Assembly (NCBI GenBank): GCA_947629475.1
Contig: CANRDV010000010.1
Coordinates: 1-35,270 of the forward strand
Source: an uncultured Bacilli bacterium
GTDB lineage: Bacteria > Bacillota_I > Bacilli_A > RF39 > UBA660
Direction of reading: 5' to 3'
DNA: 35,270 nt
Positions 1 through 9,000 of this stretch are shown piece after piece. Below the pieces are notes generated by a model that was not told the origin of the DNA, searched no databases, and saw only the letters and a program-made list of their open reading frames with translations. Position 1 is the stretch's first letter; each line of letters begins with the position of its first letter. A program made the position numbers and the translations under genes.

Positions 1-1
1 T

Positions 2-256
2 GAGTATTACTACCAAAGTTATCTTGCAATGAAGAAAGAGATTTTAGATTTTGCTAATAGTGAAACTGTTAAAAAAGCAGAGACTAAAGCTCTTGCAAGG
101 GGCAGAGAAGAAGGACTTGAAAAAGGTCGCGAGGAAAATCAAAAAGACGTAATTGTTAGTTCTTACAAAGAAAATATTCCTGCAGAAATAATAGCAAAAA
201 TATGTAAGACATCACTTAATAAAGTCAACAAGATTATTAAAGAATACTGTCTTTAA
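2..256 (+). CDS. C-terminal end of an Rpn-family (PD-(D/E)XK) nuclease/transposase-like protein, partial
   Basis: The frame is open from the window edge and reads EYYYQSYLAMKKEILDF before an alternating charged stretch (KALARGREEGLEKGREENQK) and a short C-terminal helix-turn-helix-like segment ending in TAA. This layout, a coiled charged linker rich in GREEG/GLEKG followed by a small helical tail, is typical of the last quarter of Rpn/recombination-promoting nuclease family proteins in Bacillota. The catalytic PD-(D/E)XK domain lies upstream of the window and cannot be judged. The ATG at 29 is internal, not a start. A terminator follows at 270-317. Identity rests on composition and tail layout only. 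Confidence 0.6.
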   Translation, partial: EYYYQSYLAMKKEILDFANSETVKKAETKALARGREEGLEKGREENQKDVIVSSYKENIPAEIIAKICKTSLNKVNKIIKEYCL

Positions 257-269
257 GATAGAAAAAAGT

Positions 270-317
270 AAGGATTTTATATTGCTAATGAAGTTATAAA
301 AAATCTTTATTTTTTTT
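270..317 (+). terminator. Intrinsic terminator after the Rpn-like gene
   Basis: AAGGATTTTAT at 270-280 pairs with the ATAAAAAATCTTT arm ending at 308, and the stem is followed by a run of eight T (310-317). It is AT-rich, so the stem is weak, but position and T-run fit. Confidence 0.55.
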
Positions 318-364
318 AGTTAAAAGTAAAAGAAATATTTTTTAAAAAAATGTACTTTATTCAC

Positions 365-393
365 TTGATACACATTTGCTTTTATGATACAAT
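365..393 (+). promoter_or_regulatory. Sigma-A-type promoter of a decayed gene
   Basis: TTGATA (365-370), 17-bp spacer, TACAAT (388-393). A strong ribosome site AAGGAGG (404-410) follows at once, but the codon at the expected start position is AAG rather than ATG, so the promoter now serves a broken gene. Confidence 0.6.
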
Positions 394-415
394 TTGGTTG
401 TTGAAGGAGGAATTT

Positions 416-788
416 AAGGGACAATATTTTAAATTTGTAAATATTGATAAAAAAGAGCAGCCTGATACTCGTATTGGTTCTGCTAAACTTACTGAGCATT
501 CATATTTGGGTATTGAAACTTCACCAACACTTTTAAAAGAGTATTACGATTATAAAGAAAACACCTATATATTTAATGAACATTTATCTTTAAATAGTAA
601 TGTCCAAAAATTTGAAGATATTATCGCTTGAAAATATTATTCAGCAAGGGGAAGAAGTATTAAAAGAGTTTATAGATGAAGATAAAAGAGAGTATGATTT
701 ATCTAATCTTGAATTTGAAACAACATATTTAACTTCCGAAGAACAAGAAACTTTAATTAAAGTTTTTAAAGAATTTGCAAGAAACTAA
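416..788 (+). pseudogene. Decayed MGQYFK-type gene of unknown function
   Basis: From the AAG at 416 the frame reads KGQYFKFVNIDKKE and then AKLTEHSYLG. A family of uncharacterised bacterial proteins begins MGQY(F/Y)K..N.DKKE and has a LKLMEHS(W/Y)xGN motif, so AAG most likely replaced the start ATG; it sits 5 nt after AAGGAGG, the right distance. After EHSYLG the sequence no longer resembles the family (internal deletion) and stops at TGA (629-631). The region continues in another frame from about 600 to 788 (ENIIQQGEEVLKEFIDEDK...), suggesting a frameshift near 600-630 or the remains of a second gene. Family recognition is from memory of the N-terminal motif. Confidence 0.55.
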
Positions 789-819
789 TAATTTAACTTT
801 TAAAACTAAAAGACTAATA

Positions 820-851
820 AATGCAATGGTATGTAAATCATTGTGTTTTTT
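820..851 (+). terminator. Intrinsic terminator
   Basis: AATGCAATG (820-828) pairs along all nine positions with CATTGTGTT (839-847), counting two G-U pairs, around a 10-nt loop. T residues run through 846-851. It closes the decayed locus and insulates the phosphodiesterase gene that follows. Confidence 0.65.
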
Positions 852-918
852 CTATTATTTAACTTAAAATCTTGATTTTAAATTGAAATATATTATAATA
901 TTAGTAGTTGGTGAAATT

Positions 919-2742
919 ATGAAAAAAACAAAACAAGTATTAAGTATAATAACTTATAATTTAAAGACTTTAATTATCTTTGAACTATTATTTAAACTAT
1001 TAAGTTTAATGATTTTTACTCCTTTATTTATAAGTGGATTTAACTTAATTATGAAATTAACAGGATTTACTTATTTAACAATTGAGAATATTCCAAAATT
1101 CTTACTTAATCCTATTACTTTAGTTATGTTAATTATTTTATTTCTATTAATGACTTTATATACAATGTTTGATATAACAACAATTATTACTATTTTAGAT
1201 AATTCTTATCATAAAAGAAAAGTTAAAGTAATGGATGTTATTTTAGTATCTTTAAATAAATGCAAAAATATCTTTAAACTAAAGAATATTCCTTTAGCAT
1301 TCTTAGTATTATTCTTAATACCATTTTTAAATATAGGTTTATCATCTAATTTAGTAACTACGATTAAAATACCAGAGTTTATTATGGATTTTATTGTGAA
1401 AAATCAAACTTTATTAATTATCTTTAGTATTTTAATTATAATTTTAACTATTATTCTCTTAAGATGGATATATGCCCTTCATTATTATGTTTTAGAAGAT
1501 TTAAGTTTTAAAGAAGCAAGAAGAAAAAGCATTGAATTAAGTAAAAAGCATCATTTAAAAGATTTATTAACTTTAATAGTTATCCAAATTATTCTTACAA
1601 TTATCTACTTATTATTTATTATAATTGGTATCTTAGTTATAGTTTTATTTAATAAATTATTTGGTAAGATTATTATATTAAAAAGTATTACTTCAACTAT
1701 TATTTGGATATTTATTGCTTTATCATTTATTATCGTTACAGTTTTATCAACCCCAATTAGTTATGCTAGTATAAGTGTGTTGTTCTATTTGCATAAACAA
1801 GATAAAAAAGAAAAGATAAGTCAAGTTTTAGTATTAGAAAATAAAAGAAATAAGAAAAATCATTTAATATTAAAAAGAGTAGTAATAGGTTTAGGAAGTT
1901 TGGCTTTTGTTTTAGCAGTTCTATTTACTTATGGACTTTATAAAGGAAAATATAATTTAAATATTGAATATGTAAGAACATTAGAAGTAACTGCTCATAG
2001 GGGAGCATCTGTTTTGTACCCTGAGAATACTTTAAGTGCTTTTAAAGGAGCTAAAGAGTTAGGGGCTGATTGGGTAGAACTTGATGTGCAAGAGACGAAA
2101 GACGGAAAAATTATCATTATGCATGATACAAATTTTAAAAGAACAACGGGAGTTAATAAGAATACCTGGGAAGTAACTTATGATGAGATAAAAAATCTTG
2201 ATGCAGGAAGTCATTTAGATAAAAAATTTAAAGATGAAAGAATACCTCTTTTAGATGATACCATTAAATGGGCCAGTGAAAATAATATGAAATTAAATAT
2301 TGAATTAAAACCAACTGGTTATGAGAAAGACTTTGAAAAATTAGTTGTTGATATTATTAAAAAATATCATTTTGAAGATAACTGTGTTATTACTTCGCAA
2401 GTCTATAATGTTTTAGAAAATGTTAAAAAATATGAAAGTAGTATTGAAACTGTCTATGTCATGAGTTTTGCTTATGGTGATATCTTATCTCTTAAGGATG
2501 CTGATAACTTTAGTATTGAAGCTTCAAGTATAACGGAGTCCTTAGTTAAAAAGGTTCATAAGGAAGGAAAACAAATTTATGTTTGGACAGTTAACACGAA
2601 AGAAAATATTAATAAAATGATTGATTTAAAAGTTGATAATATTATAACGGATGATATAACCCTTGCTAAAGATATTATTTATAAGAGTAAAACCAGTAAT
2701 TTAGTAAATGAATATATAAAACTAGTTAATAATTTATTTTAA
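919..2742 (+). CDS. Membrane-anchored glycerophosphodiester phosphodiesterase
   Basis: A 607-residue protein predicted to hydrolyse glycerophosphodiesters to glycerol-3-phosphate and an alcohol, with its catalytic domain tethered to the membrane. Residues 1 to about 345 hold several long hydrophobic helices, the GPDPase_memb arrangement. The GDPD TIM barrel begins near residue 356 with TAHRGASVLYPENTLSAF (catalytic His-Arg and Glu), then ELDVQ and IIMHD (second His), NIELKP, and ends with VWTVNTKENINKMIDLKVDNIITD, all standard family blocks. The frame is open from an ATG at 883, but the ATG at 919 has GGTGA just upstream and begins the natural MKKTKQ basic start. A likely role is turnover of phospholipid head groups or teichoic acid glycerophosphate; substrate is not determinable here. 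It ends in TAA, about 95 bp before the next gene. Confidence 0.9.
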   Translation: MKKTKQVLSIITYNLKTLIIFELLFKLLSLMIFTPLFISGFNLIMKLTGFTYLTIENIPKFLLNPITLVMLIILFLLMTLYTMFDITTIITILDNSYHKRKVKVMDVILVSLNKCKNIFKLKNIPLAFLVLFLIPFLNIGLSSNLVTTIKIPEFIMDFIVKNQTLLIIFSILIIILTIILLRWIYALHYYVLEDLSFKEARRKSIELSKKHHLKDLLTLIVIQIILTIIYLLFIIIGILVIVLFNKLFGKIIILKSITSTIIWIFIALSFIIVTVLSTPISYASISVLFYLHKQDKKEKISQVLVLENKRNKKNHLILKRVVIGLGSLAFVLAVLFTYGLYKGKYNLNIEYVRTLEVTAHRGASVLYPENTLSAFKGAKELGADWVELDVQETKDGKIIIMHDTNFKRTTGVNKNTWEVTYDEIKNLDAGSHLDKKFKDERIPLLDDTIKWASENNMKLNIELKPTGYEKDFEKLVVDIIKKYHFEDNCVITSQVYNVLENVKKYESSIETVYVMSFAYGDILSLKDADNFSIEASSITESLVKKVHKEGKQIYVWTVNTKENINKMIDLKVDNIITDDITLAKDIIYKSKTSNLVNEYIKLVNNLF

Positions 2743-2837
2743 AAATAATAATTGTTAAAAAAGTTAGCCATCATTCCAAAGATATTTGCTAGTATATTTA
2801 ATTAGTTAGATATAGAATAAGGGGGAAAGGAGAAAAA

Positions 2838-3455
2838 ATGTTAGGAAAAAATATTCAAATTAAGAGAAAAGAAGCTAAGTTATCACAAGAAGAGTTAGCT
2901 GAACTTTTAGATGTTTCAAGACAGACTATATCTAACTGGGAATTAGGGGAGACTACACCAACCTCAGAACAAGTAGTAATGCTTTCTAAAATATTTAAAG
3001 TAAGTGCTGATGAATTACTAGGTATTGATACTAAAGATATTATCATTGATAAAGTATCAAAAACGGAAAAAGTATTAAAAAGACAAAATAAATTATTCTT
3101 AGGTATTTATATTATTGTTTTAGCTTTATTACTAGGAATTGGAATTTATGGTTTTACTTTAAGAGATTTTACAGAAAATAATCAAGAAGGAATTGAATGT
3201 AAGTTAAATAACAGAAAATATAATTTAATGATATCTCCAGGCATTGTTAAAAAATATAATCAAGAAACTAAGAAGTTTGAACCTTATGAATCCTATGATT
3301 ATCTATGGAAAATATATGTTAAAGAAACTGATATATCAGATAATAGTGTTGTTTATGAATTAGAATTTAGTGCTGGTTATTCTTATAAAGAAGCCTTGGA
3401 TTCTCTTAATTTAACTAAAAAGAAATTTCTAAAACAAGGTGGCATTTGTAGTTAA
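2838..3455 (+). CDS. XRE-family transcriptional regulator with membrane-spanning tail
   Basis: Residues about 3-60 form a Cro/CI-type helix-turn-helix (IKRKEAKLSQEELAELL, then VSRQTISNWELGETTP), the DNA-binding fold of XRE regulators. A linker leads to one hydrophobic helix near residues 86-106 (LFLGIYIIVLALLLGIGIYG), then about 95 residues of unknown extracytoplasmic domain. HTH plus TM plus sensor-like tail is common in Bacillota and may link an envelope signal to transcription. The start is well supported by AAGGAG upstream of the ATG. It lies ahead of four small membrane/unknown genes that it could control, but a terminator overlaps its stop codon. Targets are unknown. Confidence 0.85.
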   Translation: MLGKNIQIKRKEAKLSQEELAELLDVSRQTISNWELGETTPTSEQVVMLSKIFKVSADELLGIDTKDIIIDKVSKTEKVLKRQNKLFLGIYIIVLALLLGIGIYGFTLRDFTENNQEGIECKLNNRKYNLMISPGIVKKYNQETKKFEPYESYDYLWKIYVKETDISDNSVVYELEFSAGYSYKEALDSLNLTKKKFLKQGGICS

Positions 3456-3485
3456 GATTAGGTATTTACAAATGCCTATCTTTTT
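3441..3485 (+). terminator. Intrinsic terminator overlapping the XRE gene stop codon
   Basis: GGCATTTGTA (3441-3450) and TACAAATGCC (3467-3476) form a perfect 10-bp stem that embraces the TAA stop; TTTTT follows at 3481-3485. A second, mutually exclusive stem can form from AAGA/TAGG inside the loop with CCTA/TCTT just before the T-run. Confidence 0.65.
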
Positions 3486-3509
3486 GTTATACTTTAAATG
3501 AGGTATGAT

Positions 3510-4202
3510 ATGAAAAAAAGTGTAAAAATTATCCTAATTATATTTATAGTATTATTTTTAATCTATTTAGGAATTAAAATATTTTTAGTAGTAAGTTTTC
3601 CAAAAGAAAATGAGTATCCTTACATAGAAAATGTAAAGAAGGCTTTTAATAATAAAGAAACTATTACAATTAAGAAAACCAATGAACAAATAATGGATTA
3701 TGTAGAGTTTAGAGGTTTAAAAATTAGAAATGACTTTGAAGTTGCTGATGAAAATGAACATGCTTATAAATTAAAAGATACATCTATTCCTGTTTTCTTT
3801 AATATAAATGAATTAAATAGTATGGTAACTTTTGTTGAAAAAGAAACTAGTAATGTTGGATTTTGGTATAATTTAAAGAAAGATTTTGATAAAAATAATG
3901 TTGATAATAATTTTAAATTATATGAATATTTAATTAACAATTATACTTTTAAAACAAGTATTTTTAAAAGTATTAATTCTATTAGAAGAGATTATGCTTT
4001 AATTCTTTCTTTAAATATAACTTTTCCAAGTTATAATAAAGTTACAGTTATAAATGGTGATTATAAAGGTTATATATTGGAAACTGAAGGTATTAAAATA
4101 GTAAGGATTGAACATGGTAATTATGAATATATGATTGCAACTAGTAATGAATATCCAGATTCTAAATTATATGATGTAATTAGTACAATTGAATTTGAAT
4201 AG
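3510..4202 (+). CDS. Hypothetical single-pass membrane or exported protein
   Basis: The protein starts MKKSVKIILIIFIVLFLIYLG, a basic N-terminus followed by a strongly hydrophobic helix, so it is anchored or exported; the remaining 200 or so residues are hydrophilic, with no motif I recognise. An upstream in-frame ATG at 3498 exists, but the ATG at 3510 has GAGG at the right distance and gives a better signal-anchor N-terminus. It is followed after 10 bp by a small membrane protein with its own AGGAGG. Codon use and AT content match its neighbours. Function is not assignable; an envelope role is the most one can infer. Confidence 0.7.
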   Translation: MKKSVKIILIIFIVLFLIYLGIKIFLVVSFPKENEYPYIENVKKAFNNKETITIKKTNEQIMDYVEFRGLKIRNDFEVADENEHAYKLKDTSIPVFFNINELNSMVTFVEKETSNVGFWYNLKKDFDKNNVDNNFKLYEYLINNYTFKTSIFKSINSIRRDYALILSLNITFPSYNKVTVINGDYKGYILETEGIKIVRIEHGNYEYMIATSNEYPDSKLYDVISTIEFE

Positions 4203-4212
4203 GAGGTAGTTT

Positions 4213-4440
4213 ATGAAGGTATCTAAATATTTAAATATTTTAGCTACTATTTTAGTTATTATATTTTTAGGAATGCTTGCAGTTGATTACTTTAGGTATG
4301 ATTCTTATTCTACTTCTTTCCCATTTTATACTTATATAATCTTAAGAGGAATAGAATTTCTAATACCAAGTATTATATTGTTTATAATTTCTAATATTAT
4401 AAAGAGAAAGAAAGGAGATAAAGATGGAAGAATTAATTAA
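4213..4440 (+). CDS. Small two-helix membrane protein, unknown
   Basis: A 75-residue protein with two hydrophobic segments (about residues 7-26 and 38-62) and a basic lysine-rich C-terminus, giving a hairpin membrane topology with positive ends inside. A strong AGGAGG ends 6 nt before the ATG. Its last codons overlap the next gene by 17 bp, and the ribosome site of that gene lies inside this one, so the two are probably translationally coupled. No family recognised. Confidence 0.65.
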   Translation: MKVSKYLNILATILVIIFLGMLAVDYFRYDSYSTSFPFYTYIILRGIEFLIPSIILFIISNIIKRKKGDKDGRIN

Positions 4441-4951
4441 AGCGTTAGGAATAAAAAATCCAACAAAAAAAATAAAAGAACACCCTAAGATGTTACAATT
4501 ACTTGAATATACTAAATTACATGATATATATGAACATGATTTTGACATTCAAGAAGATGCATTTATAACTTTACTTGAAAATATTAATTCTTTAGATGTA
4601 TTACTTAATATATTAAAAAAATCATATATTTTATTAGGTATTAATTATCATGCTTTAGAATATGCTAATTTTTTTAACTTATATGACCCTGGAGTATTAG
4701 ACTATAGTCTTGATGCTGCTATTTTAGTTGACGAAGAATATTTAAAATATGCATCTGTTGAATGGACTCAAGGGATATTAAAGAAACAAGAAAAAGTACT
4801 TGAAATAAATGATAAAACTTTAACTTTAAAAGATAATGAGGATGATGATAGTGAAGACTATATAGAAAGTTTTCTATTAAACTTAGTTTCATTAAAGAAA
4901 GCTAAAGACTTAGGTTTACTTAAGGATGCAATTAAAAAGTTATCAGAGTAG
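4424..4951 (+). CDS. Hypothetical cytoplasmic protein, helical and acidic
   Basis: A 175-residue soluble protein, predicted mostly helical, with an acidic stretch (DNEDDDSEDY) near residues 138-147 and no signal peptide. The start is supported by AAAGGAG upstream. It overlaps the preceding small membrane gene and is followed 3 nt later by another membrane protein, so it sits inside a compact four-gene run. I do not recognise the family. Grouping with three membrane proteins suggests a peripheral partner, which is inference only. Confidence 0.65.
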   Translation: MEELIKALGIKNPTKKIKEHPKMLQLLEYTKLHDIYEHDFDIQEDAFITLLENINSLDVLLNILKKSYILLGINYHALEYANFFNLYDPGVLDYSLDAAILVDEEYLKYASVEWTQGILKKQEKVLEINDKTLTLKDNEDDDSEDYIESFLLNLVSLKKAKDLGLLKDAIKKLSE

Positions 4952-4954
4952 AAT

Positions 4955-5290
4955 ATGAAAAATATAATTAGCATAAGAAAAATTACTGTTGGCTTAATTA
5001 CTTTTAGTATCTTAAGTTGGGCAATATTTAAAAATGATAATTTGGCAAGATTAATGATTATACCTTTCCTTGTTTGTTCAATTTGTTATACGTTAGAAGG
5101 AATCTTTGAATTACTAAGTAAAGATAAGTTAGCAAATATTTTTAAGAAAATCTTTAAAATAAGTTTCTTTACTTTTTACTTTGGATTCTTGGCTTATACA
5201 GTTTATTATAGTTTAGTAAATAAAACTTATGGTCTTCTTGTTGTAGTATTTATCTTTGTAATCTTTATAGTTCCTTATTTTAAAAGATAA
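4955..5290 (+). CDS. Small polytopic membrane protein, unknown
   Basis: A 111-residue hydrophobic protein with about four membrane segments and a short basic C-terminus (YFKR). The ATG lies 3 nt after the previous stop; the ribosome site is weak, consistent with coupling to the upstream gene. It ends in TAA and abuts the convergent TetR gene with no space between stop codons. It resembles the many short DUF membrane proteins of low-GC Gram-positives, but I cannot name one. Confidence 0.6.
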   Translation: MKNIISIRKITVGLITFSILSWAIFKNDNLARLMIIPFLVCSICYTLEGIFELLSKDKLANIFKKIFKISFFTFYFGFLAYTVYYSLVNKTYGLLVVVFIFVIFIVPYFKR

Positions 5291-5842
5291 TTAAATAACT
5301 AATTTTTGAAACCAATCTTTAAGATTTACTAATAAATCATCTAAAGTATAGTTAGATTCTTCTCGAAAGTATTTAATAATTTCAATGGTAATTCCATTCA
5401 TTAAAAAAGAAATAGTTAGATTATAATCTTTAGTAGGATAAATATTTACTAAAGCATCAGTTATTTTTTTACTAGCTATTTTTTTTAGTTTTTCTAAAAA
5501 TAGTAAAGAATCATTTACCGTTAATAATAACTTGTAAGTCTCTTCATTTTCTTTTAAACAAGTAAATATATTATCAAAATACTCTAAGATATCACTTCTT
5601 GTATAAAGTTTTAAGTCATCATTACAAATAATTTCAATTGTTTGCATTTTATATTCCTGAACTACTTCATAGATATTAGCATAATGGGTATAAAAAGTAC
5701 TTCTTGTAATATCAGCCCTTTTTACAAGTTCCGTTACCGTTATCTTTTCTAAAGATTGCTTTTCATTTAATAGTTCAGCAAATGTTTTCTTAATTAAATT
5801 CCTTGTTTTAATAGCTGATGAATTTAGACATTGAACTTTCAT
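5291..5842 (-). CDS. TetR/AcrR-family transcriptional repressor
   Basis: A 183-residue regulator. Residues about 10-58 form a TetR helix-turn-helix (TRNLIKKTFAELLNEKQSLEKITVTELVKRADITRSTFYTHYANI), where the recognition-helix pattern is nearly canonical. The rest is the all-helical ligand/dimer domain, whose ligand is unknown. AAGGAG precedes the ATG. It is divergent from the large MMPL transporter at 6011, with a perfect 16-bp palindrome and both promoters in the gap, which is the classic arrangement for a repressor controlling itself and an efflux pump. Confidence 0.88.
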   Translation of the reverse strand: MKVQCLNSSAIKTRNLIKKTFAELLNEKQSLEKITVTELVKRADITRSTFYTHYANIYEVVQEYKMQTIEIICNDDLKLYTRSDILEYFDNIFTCLKENEETYKLLLTVNDSLLFLEKLKKIASKKITDALVNIYPTKDYNLTISFLMNGITIEIIKYFREESNYTLDDLLVNLKDWFQKLVI

Positions 5843-5870
5843 ACAATTACTCCTTTCAAAAATTGTAAAT

Positions 5871-5899
5871 ATTATAGCACTTATTTATCTTAAAATAAA
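5871..5899 (-). promoter_or_regulatory. Probable promoter of the TetR gene
   Basis: On the minus strand a TATAAT lies at 5876-5871 with a weak TTTATT at 5899-5894 (17-bp spacer). The -10 match is perfect and lies about 28 bp before the ATG. Confidence 0.45.
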
Positions 5900-5916
5900 T
5901 ACATTTTATCATAAAT

Positions 5917-5932
5917 TGTCTAAATTTAGACA
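5917..5932. promoter_or_regulatory. Probable TetR operator, perfect 16-bp palindrome
   Basis: TGTCTAAATTTAGACA is a perfect inverted repeat between the divergent tetR and MMPL genes. A related half-site TTAGAC recurs at about 5960-5965, inside the MMPL promoter spacer. Size, symmetry and place match a TetR-family operator serving both genes. Confidence 0.7.
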
Positions 5933-5951
5933 GATTATATAATTTTATACT

Positions 5952-5979
5952 TTCATAACTTAGACTAAACGAATATAAT
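5952..5979 (+). promoter_or_regulatory. Probable promoter of the MMPL transporter gene
   Basis: TTCATA (5952-5957), 16-bp spacer, TATAAT (5974-5979), about 31 bp before the ATG at 6011. The spacer contains a TTAGAC half-site like that of the nearby palindrome. Confidence 0.5.
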
Positions 5980-6010
5980 GTAATGTGGTTTTAGGAAGGA
6001 GACTATTAAC

Positions 6011-9000
6011 ATGAAAAAAATTACAGATTTTATAGTCGATAAAAGATATTTTATTTTAGGTTTATTTATTATTTTTACAATTACTTGCTTCTTTTTATCT
6101 AGTAATGTAAAAATTAACTATGATATTGCCAAGTATTTACCTTTATCAAGTAAGGTTAGAATAGGTAACAATATTATGGATAAAGAATTTAAAAATGTTG
6201 AAACTAGTACTTTAAATATTATGTTTCAAGATTTAAAAAGTGATGAAAAAGTAAAAATTAAAGAAGAGTTAGAAAGTATAAAAGGTGTAAAAGAAGTCGA
6301 ACATGATGAAACCGACGATTATAATAAAGATAATTATACTTTATATACTATGACAATTGATGCTAAGAAAGATAGTAAACTTGCTAAAGATATATACACA
6401 GAGGTTAATGATAAATATCAAGATTATCATATTTCTACAAGTGGGGATGTAACAGAATCTAATAAAGATGTATTACCATTTGGCATTATTGTTCTTGCTG
6501 TTTTTTGTGCTTTAATAATTCTTATAATCATGTGTGAATCATACGTTGAACCATTTTTATTCTTAGCATCAATTCTAATGGCTGTTATTTTAAATAAAGG
6601 AACTAATATAATATTTCCAAGTATCTCGCATATAACCAACTCAATTGCAGCCATTCTTCAGATGGCACTTTCGATGGATTACTCAATTATGCTCATGAAT
6701 AGGTATGACCAAGAGAAAAAAATGGAAAAAGATAAAGTCAAGGCTATGAAAAAGGCTTTACATAAAGCGTTCCTTGCAATTTCAAGTAGTTCTATTACAA
6801 CAATCGTTGGCTTACTAGCTCTTATTTTCATGAGTTTTACAATTGGTAAAGATCTAGGATTTATTCTAGCTAAAGGAGTTTTATTCAGTTTACTTTGCAT
6901 CTTCTTTGTTTTACCATCTTTAATCTTAATGTTTGATAAATGGATTATTAAAACCAAGAAGAAAACTCCGCATATTAAGTTAAAAAAACTTGCATCTTTA
7001 AGTTATAAAACAAGATTTCTAGCCATTCCAACTTTTTTAATAATCTTTATTTTAAGTTTTATCTTAAAAGGTAACTTAGGAATAGACTATACCGATAAAG
7101 AAAGTGATATGATTTCCAAAGTCTTTAAAGAACAAAATCAAATGGCAATTATTTATAAAAATAAAGATGAAGAAAAAATAGCTAGTAAATTAGAAACTTT
7201 AGAAAAAGATAACAAAATAAAGGAAGTCCTTGGATATAGCAATACCATTAATCAAAAATTAAGTTATGATAAATTAAATAAAAAATTAAATGACTTAGGA
7301 AGTGATACTTCTTTAGAAGAATATTTATTAAAAATAATTTATTATGATTATTATACTAAAAATGAAAGTAAAATAACTTTCAATGACTTTATTAACTTTA
7401 TTGAAACCAATGCTTATACTAACTCTAGTACTAATGAAAAAATAGATGCTGAAACAAAGAAAGATATAACAAGACTTAAGAACTTTATATCTAGTAATAA
7501 TATCAATAAAAAAAGAAGTATAGGAGATATTTCAAATATTTTAGAAATAGATAATGATAGTATTAAAGAATTATTAATTTATTACTTATCAAAAAATACT
7601 AATCAAGAGTTAACTTTAGAAGAATTTACTAGATTTATCAATAAAGATGTTTTAACTAACAAAAAGTATGCCAATAAAATTACCGATAAATCTAGTTTAA
7701 ATACTTTAACAAAATTTACAAATAAAGAAACAATTAATAAAAAACTTAATAAAGATAGTTTAGCTAGTTTATTTAATATAGATAAAACAAAAGTAAATGA
7801 TTTAATAAAATATTATATTTTAAAAAGTAATCTTGATTATCAAATGACAATCAATGAATTTAGTAATTTTACTTTAGATTATATATTAAAAGATAAAAAT
7901 TATTCTAGTTTATTTAAGCAAGATGATATTGATAACTTGAATATGTTAAAAACATTCAGTAATAAAGATTATTTAAATGAAAAGATGGATAGTAATTCTT
8001 TAAATAAATTATTCATGATTGATTCTAATTTAATAGATAATCTTTTACTAATTAAGAGATTAGAAGAAGATAATCAAAGTAAGTATAAAATAATTGATTT
8101 TCTTAATAAAGTAAGTTATCTAAAAACTGATACTCCTTATTTAAATGAACTAGATACAAGTTTATTTAGTAGTTTAGATATGGAAAAATTATCTCTTGAT
8201 ACTAAAGAATATGATAAGAATGAATTAAGTAAGATATTAAATATAAAAGTAGAAGATATTAATAAGATTTTTAATTTAATAGAATATTTAGATAACAAAG
8301 AAACTTTAGTAGAAACACCTTTAGGACTTATTAACTTAATTTTGGAAAGTGAAGTTAAAAATAGTTTAGATACTAATACTTTAAGTAAATTAGAATTATT
8401 AAAGAAAATAATGGTTAGTAGTCTAAGTGATACTAAATATAGTTATTCGGAATTAGAGTTTTTAGGAATAAAGAAAGAGACTGCTAAAGAAATTTATACT
8501 TTATATGTATTTAATACTCAAGATATTAAACTTACACCTTTAGAATTTACAAGTTTTATTCTTAATAATAAAAATGATAGTATGTTAAAGACAAGTATAA
8601 GTAGTAAAGTAAATGATTTAACTTTAGTAAATAGAGTTATGACTGATACTTTAAATAATAAGAAATATAATAGTACTAATCTTGCTAATTTTCTTAATTT
8701 GAATAAAAATGATTTAAAATTATTATATGGATTATATAACTATACTTATGTAAATAAGAATTATACTTTATCTTTAAAAGAGTTTGTTAGTTTCTTACTT
8801 AATGATATAGTAAGTTCTGAATATAAAGATAAATTAGATAATAATAAGATAGATAAATTAAAAACTGTAACTAAAATTATGAATGATAGTTTAAATAATA
8901 TTAAGTATAATAAAGAGGAAATCTATGATATTATAGATAAGTTATCTAATAAGGTAGAAAAAAATACAATTGATATTTTATATCTTTATTATGGAAGTGT

